From: Candidatus Glassiibacteriota bacterium | Lineage (GTDB): Bacteria; Gemmatimonadota; Glassbacteria; GWA2-58-10 | Length of the DNA: 9,756 nt | Assembly: GCA_016934095.1 (NCBI GenBank) | Contig: JAFGTO010000492.1 | Span: forward strand, 1 to 9,756 | Direction: 5' to 3' | Part shown: piece by piece, positions 1-7,788 of the stretch | Numbering within the stretch: the first letter of the stretch is position 1 | How the letters are laid out: every line of letters starts with the position of its first letter | The notes under the pieces: generated by a model | Database searches by the model: none | The model's input: the letters and a program-made list of their open reading frames with translations, nothing else | Told to the model about the DNA's origin: nothing | Made by a program: the position numbers and the translations under genes

Positions 1-2
1 AG

Positions 3-2105
3 GTCGCCCTGGGCGATAAGTTCCTGCGCCAGGCCATGGACAGTTTCGCGGTGTCCTACAGGCAGTCCCGGGCCGGGGTGTTCGAGGGCTTTGACCTGGA
101 GGTCCTGACAGCGGAAATCGCCAGTGCCCGGGATGAGGCGGTCTCCAGGCTGGATGAGCTTTTTCAGCGGTTCAGGCAGCAGGCCGAAGCCGCCGGTGCC
201 AGGGTTTACCTGGCAGCCGATGCGGATGAGGCGAACCGTATCATCGCCCGGATCGCCCGGGACTGCGGGGCGAAAAAGATTATCAAGTCCAAGTCCATGA
301 CCGCAGAGGAGACCTTCCTCAACCGCCACCTGGAAGGCCAGGGTTTCGAGGTTACGGAGACCGACCTGGGAGAGTGGATCATCCAGTTGCGCAGGGAGGG
401 CCCCTCGCACATGGTGATGCCGGCCATCCACCTTTCCCGCGGCCAGGTGGCCGAGTTGTTCTCCGCGGCGACCGGGAAAACCCAGGAAGCGGATATCGGG
501 AAACTGGTCAGGGTGGCCAGGCAGCAGCTCAGGCATAAATTCCTCGAGGCCGACCTGGGAATCAGCGGGGCCAACTTCGCGGTGGCCGGGACCGGCACCC
601 TGGGTATCGTGAGCAACGAGGGCAACGCCAGGCTGGCGACAACCCTGCCGGCGGTCCACGTGGCGCTGGTCGGCCTGGAAAAGCTCACTCCCAGCCTGCA
701 CGATGCCCTGCTGGTCCTCAAGGCCCTGCCGCGCAACGCCACCGGGCAGGCGAACGCCTCTTACGTAACCTGGATTACCGGAAGAAACGAGTGCCTGGCC
801 GCCCGGGATGGGAAAAAGGAGCTCCATATAGTCTTCCTGGACAACGGCCGCAGGGCCATGGCTGCTGACCCTGTTTTCTCCCAGGCGCTGCGCTGCGCTC
901 GCTGCGGTGCCTGCGCCAATGTCTGCCCGGTCTACCGCCTGGTGGGCGGGCACAGGCTCGGGCACGTCTACATCGGGGCCATCGGCCTGGTGCTGACCTA
1001 TTTCTATCACGGCCGGGACAAGGCAGGGAACCTGGTGCAGAACTGCCTCAACTGTGGTGCCTGCAAGGAAGTGTGCATGGCGGGCATCGACCTGCCGGGC
1101 CTGATCGCCGAGGTCCGCGCCCGGATCCTGGATGAAGCCGGGCACCCGGCCGCCGGGGCGCTGCTGGCAGGGGTGCTGAAAAACCGCAGGCTTTTCCACG
1201 GGCTCCTCCGCCTGGGCCGCAGGGCCCAGAAACCGGCAGTCAGCTCCGGCTACCTGAGGCACCTGCCGCTGGTCTTTTCCGGGGAGCAGGACTTCCGGGC
1301 GCTGCCGGCGATTGCCGAGGTGCCTTTCCGCGACCTCTGGGAAGAAATCAGGCCGGAGGCGCCGGACCCCAGGCTCAGGGTGGCGCTCTTTGCCGGCTGC
1401 CTGCAGGACTTTGTCTACCCGGAGCAGCTAACCGCCGTAGTGCGGCTGGCCGCCGGCCGGGGAGTGGCCCTGGAATTCCCGCCCGACCAGACCTGCTGCG
1501 GCCTGCCCCTGCAGATGACCGGCGAGAAAAGGGCGGCGCGGGAGGTCGCCGCACAGAATGTCGCGGCCATCGACCCCTCGCGCTACGACTACATCCTGAC
1601 CGCCTGCGCCTCCTGCGCCTCGCACCTGAAGCACTGGTACCCCAAGCTCCTGGCCGGCAGCCCGGAGATGTCCGGTAAAGCTGCCGCGTTCGCGGACAAG
1701 GTAATCGACTTCAGCTCGTTTATCCTCGAGGTGATCAAGCCGGACCCGGCCGTTTTCGGCGGCCCGGCAAAGAAGACCGCCTACCACGCTCCCTGCCACC
1801 TCTGCCGGGGCCTGGGCGTGGCAGCGGCCCCCAGGGACCTGCTCGCCGCCTGCGGACTCGATTACTGTCGGGCCGCGGAGGAAGATGTCTGCTGCGGGTT
1901 CGGAGGCACATTCTCGCTCAAGTTCCCGGAGCTGTCCGCGGAGCTGCTAGACAGGAAACTGGACAGCCTGACCGGGACCGGGGCCGAGCAGATAGTTACC
2001 GACTGCCCGGGATGTGTCATGCAGCTCCGAGGCGGGGCCTATCGCAGGGGCCTGCAGACGGAGGTAAAACATCTCGCCGAAGCCCTGGCCGAAAGGCTGA
2101 GATAG
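3..2105 (+). CDS. LutB-LutA-type fusion: LUD domain, two 4Fe-4S clusters and two CCG domains (5' partial)
   Basis: Likely an electron-transferring subunit of a LutABC/LldEFG-type complex that oxidises L-lactate or a related 2-hydroxyacid to the 2-oxoacid in the cytoplasm or at the inner membrane. Residues are counted from the internal ATG at 36. A LutB-like LUD domain covers about 45-265 (KSKSMTAEE, ETDLGEWI, SNEGNARLATTLP). Two ferredoxin motifs follow: C287/C290/C293/C297, then C337/C340/C343/C347, where Met replaces the usual Pro after the last Cys. Two cysteine-rich CCG domains typical of LutA/GlcF follow: C455, CC487-488, C524xxC527; and C587, CC619-620, C657xxC660. LutB and LutA are separate proteins in Bacillus; here they are fused, and most of the LutB C-terminal tail is missing. 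The frame stays open to the window edge, and the 11 codons before ATG 36 (VALGDKFLRQA) resemble the LutB N-terminus, so the real start is probably outside the window. The exact substrate is inferred from the family. Confidence 0.88.
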   Translation, partial: VALGDKFLRQAMDSFAVSYRQSRAGVFEGFDLEVLTAEIASARDEAVSRLDELFQRFRQQAEAAGARVYLAADADEANRIIARIARDCGAKKIIKSKSMTAEETFLNRHLEGQGFEVTETDLGEWIIQLRREGPSHMVMPAIHLSRGQVAELFSAATGKTQEADIGKLVRVARQQLRHKFLEADLGISGANFAVAGTGTLGIVSNEGNARLATTLPAVHVALVGLEKLTPSLHDALLVLKALPRNATGQANASYVTWITGRNECLAARDGKKELHIVFLDNGRRAMAADPVFSQALRCARCGACANVCPVYRLVGGHRLGHVYIGAIGLVLTYFYHGRDKAGNLVQNCLNCGACKEVCMAGIDLPGLIAEVRARILDEAGHPAAGALLAGVLKNRRLFHGLLRLGRRAQKPAVSSGYLRHLPLVFSGEQDFRALPAIAEVPFRDLWEEIRPEAPDPRLRVALFAGCLQDFVYPEQLTAVVRLAAGRGVALEFPPDQTCCGLPLQMTGEKRAAREVAAQNVAAIDPSRYDYILTACASCASHLKHWYPKLLAGSPEMSGKAAAFADKVIDFSSFILEVIKPDPAVFGGPAKKTAYHAPCHLCRGLGVAAAPRDLLAACGLDYCRAAEEDVCCGFGGTFSLKFPELSAELLDRKLDSLTGTGAEQIVTDCPGCVMQLRGGAYRRGLQTEVKHLAEALAERLR

Positions 2106-2134
2106 AGGCACCCGCAAGCGCGGCAGTCGTTTTT
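2106..2134 (+). terminator. Weak hairpin plus T-run after the LUD fusion gene
   Basis: A 4-bp stem (CCGC 2112-2115, GCGG 2120-2123, loop AAGC) lies just after the stop codon and is followed six bases later by TTTTT (2130-2134). An alternative stem pairs GCAGT (2123-2127) with ACTGC (2137-2141). The stems are short and the T-run is brief, so this is at best a weak intrinsic terminator or attenuator. The 113-base gap to the next gene is consistent with a transcription-unit boundary here. Confidence 0.2.
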
Positions 2135-2170
2135 CAACTGCGGCAGCCGGCAAACCGGAAACAGATGCAC

Positions 2171-2182
2171 GAACGACTGTTC
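2171..2182 (+). promoter_or_regulatory. GAAC-N4-GTTC inverted repeat upstream of the GH20-like gene
   Basis: GAACGACTGTTC is a perfect 4+4 inverted repeat 36 bases before the GH20-like start codon. It lies just before a TATCAT (2187-2192) that could be a -10 element, although no good -35 is visible. The half-sites match the core of the Gram-positive LexA (Cheo) box, but eight fixed bases can easily occur by chance. It may be an operator for another regulator or have no function. Confidence 0.15.
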
Positions 2183-2204
2183 TTTATATCATTCATTTCA
2201 ACTC

Positions 2205-2212
2205 AAAAAGGG
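2205..2212 (+). promoter_or_regulatory. Ribosome binding site that decides the GH20-like start
   Basis: AAAAAGGG lies 6 bases before ATG 2219, and a signal peptide follows directly. This supports the start at 2219 over the in-frame ATG at 2012, which would overlap the previous gene and place 69 non-signal residues before the signal peptide. Confidence 0.6.
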
Positions 2213-2218
2213 TGTGCC

Positions 2219-4474
2219 ATGAAAAAGACAGGATGGTTTGCTGCGGCCTGGCTGGTTCTTTTTACTCTTGTTTCATCCCCGGCGGCCGGGGATTTCGCCA
2301 CCGGGCTGCGCAGCATGGGCTACAGCCTGGTTCCGGCCCCGCAGGAAGTGTCCCTGGAGGGCGGAGAGATCACGGTGGACCGCTCCTGGAGCGTTGTCGC
2401 GGAGGTGGGAGACAGCCACATCGCCGCCCGCCGCCTGCGCTCCGGGGCCGCCGAGCTCCACGGGCTCGTTTTCAACGGGACCGGCCAGGGAAGGATCGTG
2501 CTGCGGGTGGATCCATCCACGGTGAAAGAAACTGCAGACCCGGGCCTGAGCAGCCAAGCCTACCGGCTGGTGGTTGCACCGGGCGAGGTAGTAATCTCCG
2601 GCAATGCCGATGCCGGGCTTTTCTACGGGGTGCAGAGCCTGCTGCAACTGCTGCACGCAGACCGTGCCGGAGGCTGGCGGCTGCCCGCGGGCACTATCAC
2701 AGACTGGCCCGCCCTTCAGCTTCGCTTCATCCACTGGGACACCAAGCACCACCAGGACCGCCCGGAAACCCTCAAGCGCTACCTGGACCAGGCGGCCTTT
2801 TTCAAGGCCAATGCGATCGGTTTCGAGGTCGAGGACAAATACGAATACCCTCGGCACCCGGTGATCGGCGCGCCCGGCGCTTTTACCAAAGCCGAGATGC
2901 AGGAGCTCACCGCCTACGCCCTCGAGCGCTTCATCCAGCTCGTGCCGCAGGTCCAGTCTCCGGCGCACATGGCCTACGTGCTCAAGCACCCGGAGTTCGC
3001 CCACCTGCGCTCGGACGGCAGCAACTACCATGCCTGCATGTGCGACGAGGAGGCGATCCGGCTGATCCAGGACATGTACCAGGACATGATCGAGGCCACC
3101 CCGGGGGTCGAGTACTTCCATGTCTCCACCGATGAGGTCTACTTCGCCGGGATTTGCCGGAAGTGCCGGAAGAAGAGGCCATACAACGAGGTCAACCGCA
3201 GCCTGACCTGGGTGGAGTATGTAGTCCGCATGCACGCCTGGCTCGAAGAGCGCAACCGCCGCATGCTCTGCTGGGTCGAGTACCCCCTGCTCACCGAGCA
3301 CCTCAAGCTGCTGCCGCGGGGCCTGATCAACGGGGTGATCTTCCCAGGCAGGAGCGATGAATGGATCCGGGAGCTGGACAAAAGGGACATCCGCTCGCTG
3401 GTCTACAACTCGCAGCAGGGCTCGGAGCTGCTGTTCCCCAATTACTTCTCCGGCGAACAGCTTTACCGGGGAAGTCCCATCCGGAGCCGCCTGGAGGAAC
3501 CCGCGCAGAGCGTGTCCCGGATGCTCGGCCGGGGAGCTGCCCCGCCACTGGGCACCTATGCCGCGGCCTGGGATGACTCCGGCCTGCACGACGAGGTTTT
3601 CTGGCTGGGCTGGGCCACGGTCACCCAGTACGGCTGGACCCCGGACAAACCCAGGGTGGAGCAGAGCGTGGCCGATTTCATGGATGTATTCTACGGTCCG
3701 GGCAACCGGGACATGGTGGAGATCTACCGCGCGCTGATGGAGGGGGCGAGGTTCTACGAAGGCAGCCTGGACCGGGTCCCTGCCACCCGCCTGAAAGCCA
3801 CCTACGGAAGCTGGGCCGGCAAGGGCCGCGACACCACCCGCATCGACCTGACACTCGAGCCGCCGGCGCTGCCTTTCAACTACGATTACACCCTGGTCGC
3901 CGGGGACAATTTCAGCCGCCGCTACCGGGAGATACTGCAGGCGGCGCCGGCCATGGACCTCAAGCTAGATCAGCTCATATTCGCCCTGCAGGGCAAGCTC
4001 GGCAGCGTTTCCTGCAACCGTTACAATGTCGAGGTGCTGCTGTCAATCGCCTATTTCGAGAAGCATTTCACCGGCATGCTGCTTGCCCTGGAGCGCGTTG
4101 AGCAACTGCTGGTCCAGGCCTCGAAAACCCTGGACCAGGGAAAAGAGCAGGAAGTGCTTTCCTTCCTGAACCAGGCGCACGGAATTGTCGGCGGCATCCT
4201 CGAAGACCGCTCCCGCATGTGGCGGGACCTGAAAAACGTGTGGGAAAAGAGCCGCTACCCCAAGGGACGCAGCCTGGGAGGCCGGGATTTCGTGCACGTG
4301 CTGGATGACCTGAAAGACCACCGCGCCGACCGCCGCCCGGGGCTGGACTACCTGCTGGAGCCGCTCGAGAATATCGGCCTCGAGCAATGGAACGACCGGC
4401 TGGCCGGGTACATCCGCAGCTATTCCGCCGGCCGCAGGCTGGAAGGCGAAGGCACTTATGTCGAGGAGCCGTAA
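2219..4474 (+). CDS. Exported GH20-type beta-N-acetylhexosaminidase-like protein
   Basis: This 751-residue protein is predicted to be exported and to hydrolyse terminal N-acetylhexosamine. Residues 1 to about 24 form a Sec signal peptide (MKKTG, a hydrophobic core, then SSPAAG). About 35-155 resembles the zincin-like N-terminal domain of GH20 (LVPAPQEV; GLFYGVQSLLQLL; ITDWPALQLR). A TIM-barrel-like region starts near R169 (RFIHWDTKHH), matching the position of the substrate-binding Arg and the D-x-x-R-H motif of GH20. The presumed catalytic pair is D305-E306 in HVSTDEVY, which replaces the family's usual HxGGDE. A CxxC (C313, C316) follows it closely, as in some divergent GH20-like proteins. 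From about residue 500 the sequence looks largely helical and I cannot name it. It is the first gene of a likely operon, 30 bases before a GH123-like gene. Assignment to the GH20 superfamily is fairly secure; activity and linkage are inferred. Confidence 0.8.
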   Translation: MKKTGWFAAAWLVLFTLVSSPAAGDFATGLRSMGYSLVPAPQEVSLEGGEITVDRSWSVVAEVGDSHIAARRLRSGAAELHGLVFNGTGQGRIVLRVDPSTVKETADPGLSSQAYRLVVAPGEVVISGNADAGLFYGVQSLLQLLHADRAGGWRLPAGTITDWPALQLRFIHWDTKHHQDRPETLKRYLDQAAFFKANAIGFEVEDKYEYPRHPVIGAPGAFTKAEMQELTAYALERFIQLVPQVQSPAHMAYVLKHPEFAHLRSDGSNYHACMCDEEAIRLIQDMYQDMIEATPGVEYFHVSTDEVYFAGICRKCRKKRPYNEVNRSLTWVEYVVRMHAWLEERNRRMLCWVEYPLLTEHLKLLPRGLINGVIFPGRSDEWIRELDKRDIRSLVYNSQQGSELLFPNYFSGEQLYRGSPIRSRLEEPAQSVSRMLGRGAAPPLGTYAAAWDDSGLHDEVFWLGWATVTQYGWTPDKPRVEQSVADFMDVFYGPGNRDMVEIYRALMEGARFYEGSLDRVPATRLKATYGSWAGKGRDTTRIDLTLEPPALPFNYDYTLVAGDNFSRRYREILQAAPAMDLKLDQLIFALQGKLGSVSCNRYNVEVLLSIAYFEKHFTGMLLALERVEQLLVQASKTLDQGKEQEVLSFLNQAHGIVGGILEDRSRMWRDLKNVWEKSRYPKGRSLGGRDFVHVLDDLKDHRADRRPGLDYLLEPLENIGLEQWNDRLAGYIRSYSAGRRLEGEGTYVEEP

Positions 4475-4489
4475 TCGAAAAAATACTGC

Positions 4490-4497
4490 AGGAGGAG
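4490..4497 (+). promoter_or_regulatory. Strong ribosome binding site of the GH123-like gene
   Basis: AGGAGGAG ends 7 bases before ATG 4505. It sits in the 30-base gap after the GH20-like gene, where no terminator is visible. This supports the chosen start and cotranscription of the two genes. Confidence 0.75.
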
Positions 4498-4504
4498 AAC
4501 TGAG

Positions 4505-6067
4505 ATGATAAAGACCTTTCTTGTGCTGTTTCTTTTTTCAGGCGCCGCAGCACTGCAGGCGGAAGTCGCTGTCTGGACGCAGTCCTACCTCAAGCCGCTG
4601 TCCCGGGAGGAACCGGTCCCGTCACGGCCGGAGAAAAAAATCCGCCTGCGTGCCGCTCCGGGAGAGTACGAGCCTGCGGTGTTCGCCCTGCGCTCGGATG
4701 AGCCGGTCCCGGCCACGGTGAGCCTCTGCGGCCTGGAGGGCGCAGACTGGCTGCCGGCAGCCTGGTGCGAGCTGCACAGAGTGGAAGGACTCAGCGACAC
4801 CACCCGGCCTAACCGCCTCTGCGAATTCGCCGGCCCGGTGGAGCTGGCGCCCGGCAGGACACAGTTCTTCTGGCTGACTGTCCGGCCACCGGAAGATGCC
4901 GGGCCCGGCACCTATACGGGCAGGGTGTTCATCCAGGCCCGCCACCAGATGCTCGGCCTGGAAATCTCCTGCGAGGTCCTGCCTTTCCGCCTCGAGCAAA
5001 GCCCGGTCATCGGCGGCGCATTCATGGCGGAGACAGACCTGCCCCCCGGCTGGTACCGCGACATGAAAGAGCACGGGATCGATGCGATCCAGCACTTCTG
5101 GGCCTACAACGCCCGGGTGATCCGCCGCGGAGAAAACCCGGTGCTCGACCTCAGCCCTCTGGACAGCTATATGACCGACATTGTGGCGAGCGGCATGAGG
5201 GGCCCGGTGGTGATCAGCCTGGGCAACGACTACCACCTGCATTTCGAGCGCCGCCTCGCGGAAGCTTTCGACATCCCGATCGACACCAGCGGGAATATCG
5301 ACGGCAAGCGGATTGTCGGCCCGGCGATCAGCCCCAGGCTGGACACCCTGTTTGTCCGGGGCCTGCACCAGATCCGCGACCACTGGAAGGCCAGGGCCTA
5401 TCCCCAGGAGCTGGTGGTGCTGATCTACGATGAGCCTACCGAGCGGCTGCTGGCACGCGGCAAGAACCGCTATGACCTGCTCAAGACAGCCATGCCCGGG
5501 ACCAGGGTCTATGGCGTGGTGATGGACCGCCGCGAATGGGCGGAAAGCATGCTCGACCAGATGGATATCATCGTGGCCAACGGGGATTTCGAGGCCTGCA
5601 GGGAGCTGGCCCGGGCCAACGGCAAGGGATTCTGGATCTACGGCGGCGTCAGGAGTGTCCACGGGGCCCGCTACGACAAGGGCTGCCTGCCCTGGCGGGT
5701 GGGAGCAGAGGGCACTTTCTTCTGGATGTACAATTACTGGGACTACGACCCGGACGGCTGCGCGGTCTACCATCACCCGGACGACCCGGAGAAGCTGGTG
5801 CGCTCCACTGTCTGGGAAGCCATACGCGAGGGGATCGACGACCTGCGCTATTTCGCCACCGCCGAAAACCTGGCCGCGCGGGCCCCTTCAGCCGGAAAAG
5901 CCCCCGCGGTCAAGAAGCTCGAAGCCCTGAAGAACTCTCTCGAGCCCGGGCAGCGCAGGAGAGCACCCCGGGGCCTAGGCCCCGATGACCCGGCCCTGCT
6001 CGAGTACTACACCGAGCCTGACAGGGTAAGAAACGGAGTGATAGAGATTATCCTGGAACTGCTGTGA
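4505..6067 (+). CDS. Exported GH123/DUF4091-type glycoside hydrolase-like protein
   Basis: This 520-residue protein is probably exported: residues 1-19 are a signal peptide (MIKTFLVLFLF, then ALQA before E20). An N-terminal beta-sandwich of the type that precedes DUF4091 follows, with GEYEPAVFALR at about 53 and GTYTGRVFI at about 135. A TIM-barrel-like region then runs to the C-terminus. IYDEP places an adjacent D309-E310 at the end of a predicted strand, where characterised GH123 N-acetyl-beta-galactosaminidases have their Asp-Glu pair for substrate-assisted catalysis. The segment VWEAIREGIDDLRYF near 440-455 is a hallmark of the DUF4091 C-terminus. Many DUF4091 proteins have no tested activity, so beta-N-acetylgalactosaminidase is a reasonable guess, not a firm call. 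Its place directly after a GH20-like gene fits joint action on amino-sugar glycans. Confidence 0.75.
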   Translation: MIKTFLVLFLFSGAAALQAEVAVWTQSYLKPLSREEPVPSRPEKKIRLRAAPGEYEPAVFALRSDEPVPATVSLCGLEGADWLPAAWCELHRVEGLSDTTRPNRLCEFAGPVELAPGRTQFFWLTVRPPEDAGPGTYTGRVFIQARHQMLGLEISCEVLPFRLEQSPVIGGAFMAETDLPPGWYRDMKEHGIDAIQHFWAYNARVIRRGENPVLDLSPLDSYMTDIVASGMRGPVVISLGNDYHLHFERRLAEAFDIPIDTSGNIDGKRIVGPAISPRLDTLFVRGLHQIRDHWKARAYPQELVVLIYDEPTERLLARGKNRYDLLKTAMPGTRVYGVVMDRREWAESMLDQMDIIVANGDFEACRELARANGKGFWIYGGVRSVHGARYDKGCLPWRVGAEGTFFWMYNYWDYDPDGCAVYHHPDDPEKLVRSTVWEAIREGIDDLRYFATAENLAARAPSAGKAPAVKKLEALKNSLEPGQRRRAPRGLGPDDPALLEYYTEPDRVRNGVIEIILELL

Positions 6068-6120
6068 GCACCCGGCTGCCCGGGGCTTGCGGGAGGGAGA
6101 TGTTTAGGAGTCGGATTAAC

Positions 6121-6125
6121 GGAGG
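6121..6125 (+). promoter_or_regulatory. Ribosome binding site of the transglutaminase-like gene
   Basis: GGAGG lies 6 bases before ATG 6132 and supports that start. The 64-base gap before the gene (6068-6131) also holds a small hairpin, CCCGG-CTGC-CCGGG, just after the GH123-like stop. It has no T-run, so I do not call it a terminator. Confidence 0.7.
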
Positions 6126-6131
6126 CGATCA

Positions 6132-7775
6132 ATGAGAGGCTTGTCCTGCTTTGTTACGATCATCCCGGTTTTACTGGGGCTCGCCTGCACGGAGAGCCGG
6201 GAGCCGGCGGTAAAGCGGCTCGAAATGGATGCCGAAGCTCTCTACCAGGGATATCGGGCCGAAAAAGTGCGGCTCGACAAACAGGCCGGCGCTGTGGTCC
6301 TGGACTCGAAAAAGACCGGGGATCAGCCTGCGGGCCGGCTGGAAACCGACGTACTGGACCCGTTCGACCCCGCGAACCGGCTGGTCGGCCCCGGGATCCT
6401 TCCGTCGAAGGTCGAGATCTCCTGCACGGCCCGGGTCCCGCAGGGTACCCGGGTCGAGCTTTCCGCCAGCTTCGGAAACCGTTATTTCAGCGAAGAGGGC
6501 TGGTCGGAATGGCTGCCGCTCGAGGGGCTCAGCCACAGTTTTTCCAGACCGCCGGGCAGGTATGTCAGGGTGCGCCTCGTACTGTCCTCCGGGGACCCGG
6601 AGGTTTCCCCGCAGGTCGAGAGCCTTCGACTTACCGCAGCCTACCCGTTCGCCGACCGGCCGGAACACGGTTCGCTAGAGCTTGCCCTGTACGATAACCA
6701 GGACATTGTCCTCAGCCCGGTAACGTTCGAATACGAGAGACCCGACCAGCCGGTGATCCGCGACTTTGTCCTGCGCAACGGCTTGGCCGGGGTGGTGGCA
6801 GCCTGCGAGACCGAGCTCGACACGCTATCCGCTGTCAACCACTGGGTGGCCCGGGTGCGCAACACCCGCCACGGGAATTTCGCCAACCGCGACTACCCCT
6901 GGGACCTCGGCCTGATAGTCTCCTGCGACGAAGCCGGCAAACCCTCGATCGAGGGACACTGCATGTCCTACTCGATCGCCCTGATCTCCGCACTGACCGG
7001 GCTGGGTTTCCATGCCCGACACTGGGCCGACCAGGGTTTCCGCTTCGCCGACCACGAAGTGGTCGAGGTCTGGTCGGACAGCTTCCGCAAGTGGATCTAC
7101 CTCGACCCCTCGCTAGACCACTACTATACCGGCAAGGACACCGGGGAGCCCCTGTCCCTGCTGGAGCTGCACCGGGTCTTCGTGGACACGTTCTTCCGCG
7201 ACGGCGAGACTATCCGGCTGCCGATGGACACCCAGCGCGAAAGGGTGAAAGAGATCGGCGGCAGGAACGTGCCCCTCGTGTATGTCTCCGGCGGCTACGC
7301 CTACGGGAAACCGAACCCGGATTACGACTGGGGATGGTACCACGGCTACCTGGCGGCCGGGTTCCTGCGCCTGACCACCCGCAATAATTTCCATTCCAGG
7401 CCCGAACCCCGGTTCCCTTATTTCGGGCAGGGCGTGCAGGATTTCGACCGGTTCCTCTCCTGGTCGGATGAGAAGACCCCGGTTGCGGAAAAGATCACCC
7501 GCTACAGCGACAGGCAGCGGGATTTCTACTGGACCCTGAACCAGGCGGGTATCAAGGCGTCCCTGGGACAGGGTAACAGGCTCGAGCTGGAATTCGGCCA
7601 CAGCCAGCCTTTTTTCAAGAGGTTCCTGGTCTCAGTGGACAGTGCCGGCTTGAGCGGGTCCGGAGACGGTTTCGGCTGGGACCTGCACCCAGGCGAAAAC
7701 AAGCTGACTGTGCTGCCGGAGAGCGAATGGGGCAGGCGGGGTATCCCCAGCAGGCTGGAAGTGGTTTTGCACTGA
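6132..7775 (+). CDS. Lipoprotein with a transglutaminase-like Cys-His-Asp domain
   Basis: This 547-residue protein is probably lipid-anchored in the envelope: a hydrophobic N-terminus ends in LLGLAC, giving C19 as the lipidated residue (Gly at -3 is less usual but allowed). About 85-175 looks like a beta-sandwich (WSEWLPLEG, GRYVRVRLVLSSGDPEVSP) of the kind found in sialidase- or discoidin-like accessory modules. About 225-335 is the transglutaminase-like core: C277 in EGHCMSYS, H308 in ADHEVVEVW and D325 in YLDPSLD, in the order and spacing of a papain-like triad. A stretch rich in Tyr and Trp follows (about 390-430). The C-terminus (about 475-547) resembles an Ig-like sandwich (WDLHPGENKLTV). 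Known members of this fold include cross-linking enzymes, proteases and peptide:N-glycanases, so the reaction cannot be told from sequence. It is the last gene of the likely exported-enzyme operon. Confidence 0.78.
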   Translation: MRGLSCFVTIIPVLLGLACTESREPAVKRLEMDAEALYQGYRAEKVRLDKQAGAVVLDSKKTGDQPAGRLETDVLDPFDPANRLVGPGILPSKVEISCTARVPQGTRVELSASFGNRYFSEEGWSEWLPLEGLSHSFSRPPGRYVRVRLVLSSGDPEVSPQVESLRLTAAYPFADRPEHGSLELALYDNQDIVLSPVTFEYERPDQPVIRDFVLRNGLAGVVAACETELDTLSAVNHWVARVRNTRHGNFANRDYPWDLGLIVSCDEAGKPSIEGHCMSYSIALISALTGLGFHARHWADQGFRFADHEVVEVWSDSFRKWIYLDPSLDHYYTGKDTGEPLSLLELHRVFVDTFFRDGETIRLPMDTQRERVKEIGGRNVPLVYVSGGYAYGKPNPDYDWGWYHGYLAAGFLRLTTRNNFHSRPEPRFPYFGQGVQDFDRFLSWSDEKTPVAEKITRYSDRQRDFYWTLNQAGIKASLGQGNRLELEFGHSQPFFKRFLVSVDSAGLSGSGDGFGWDLHPGENKLTVLPESEWGRRGIPSRLEVVLH

Positions 7776-7788
7776 GTGTTAAAGGGGT

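Noticed and set aside
36..38. ATG 36 as the true start of the LUD fusion gene
   Set aside because: The frame is open to the window edge, the codons just before it read like the LutB N-terminus, and no ribosome binding site is visible before it.
2012..2218. Longer N-terminal version of the GH20-like protein starting at ATG 2012
   Set aside because: It overlaps the end of the LUD fusion gene by 94 bases. It would also put 69 residues before a clear signal peptide, and ATG 2219 has its own ribosome binding site.
2273..3589. Long open frame of 438 codons on the minus strand inside the GH20-like gene
   Set aside because: It is antisense to a gene with clear family motifs, and its sequence has no recognisable domain. 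Long antisense frames are common in GC-rich DNA.
4622..5776. Open frame of 384 codons on the minus strand inside the GH123-like gene
   Set aside because: The translation is low in complexity and rich in His, Pro, Ala and Val, as expected for the complement of a GC-rich gene. It has no domain and no ribosome binding site that I can see.
6068..6131. Hairpin CCCGG-CTGC-CCGGG as a terminator between the GH123-like and transglutaminase-like genes
   Set aside because: The stem has only five base pairs and no T-run follows. Such pairings are frequent in DNA this rich in G and C.
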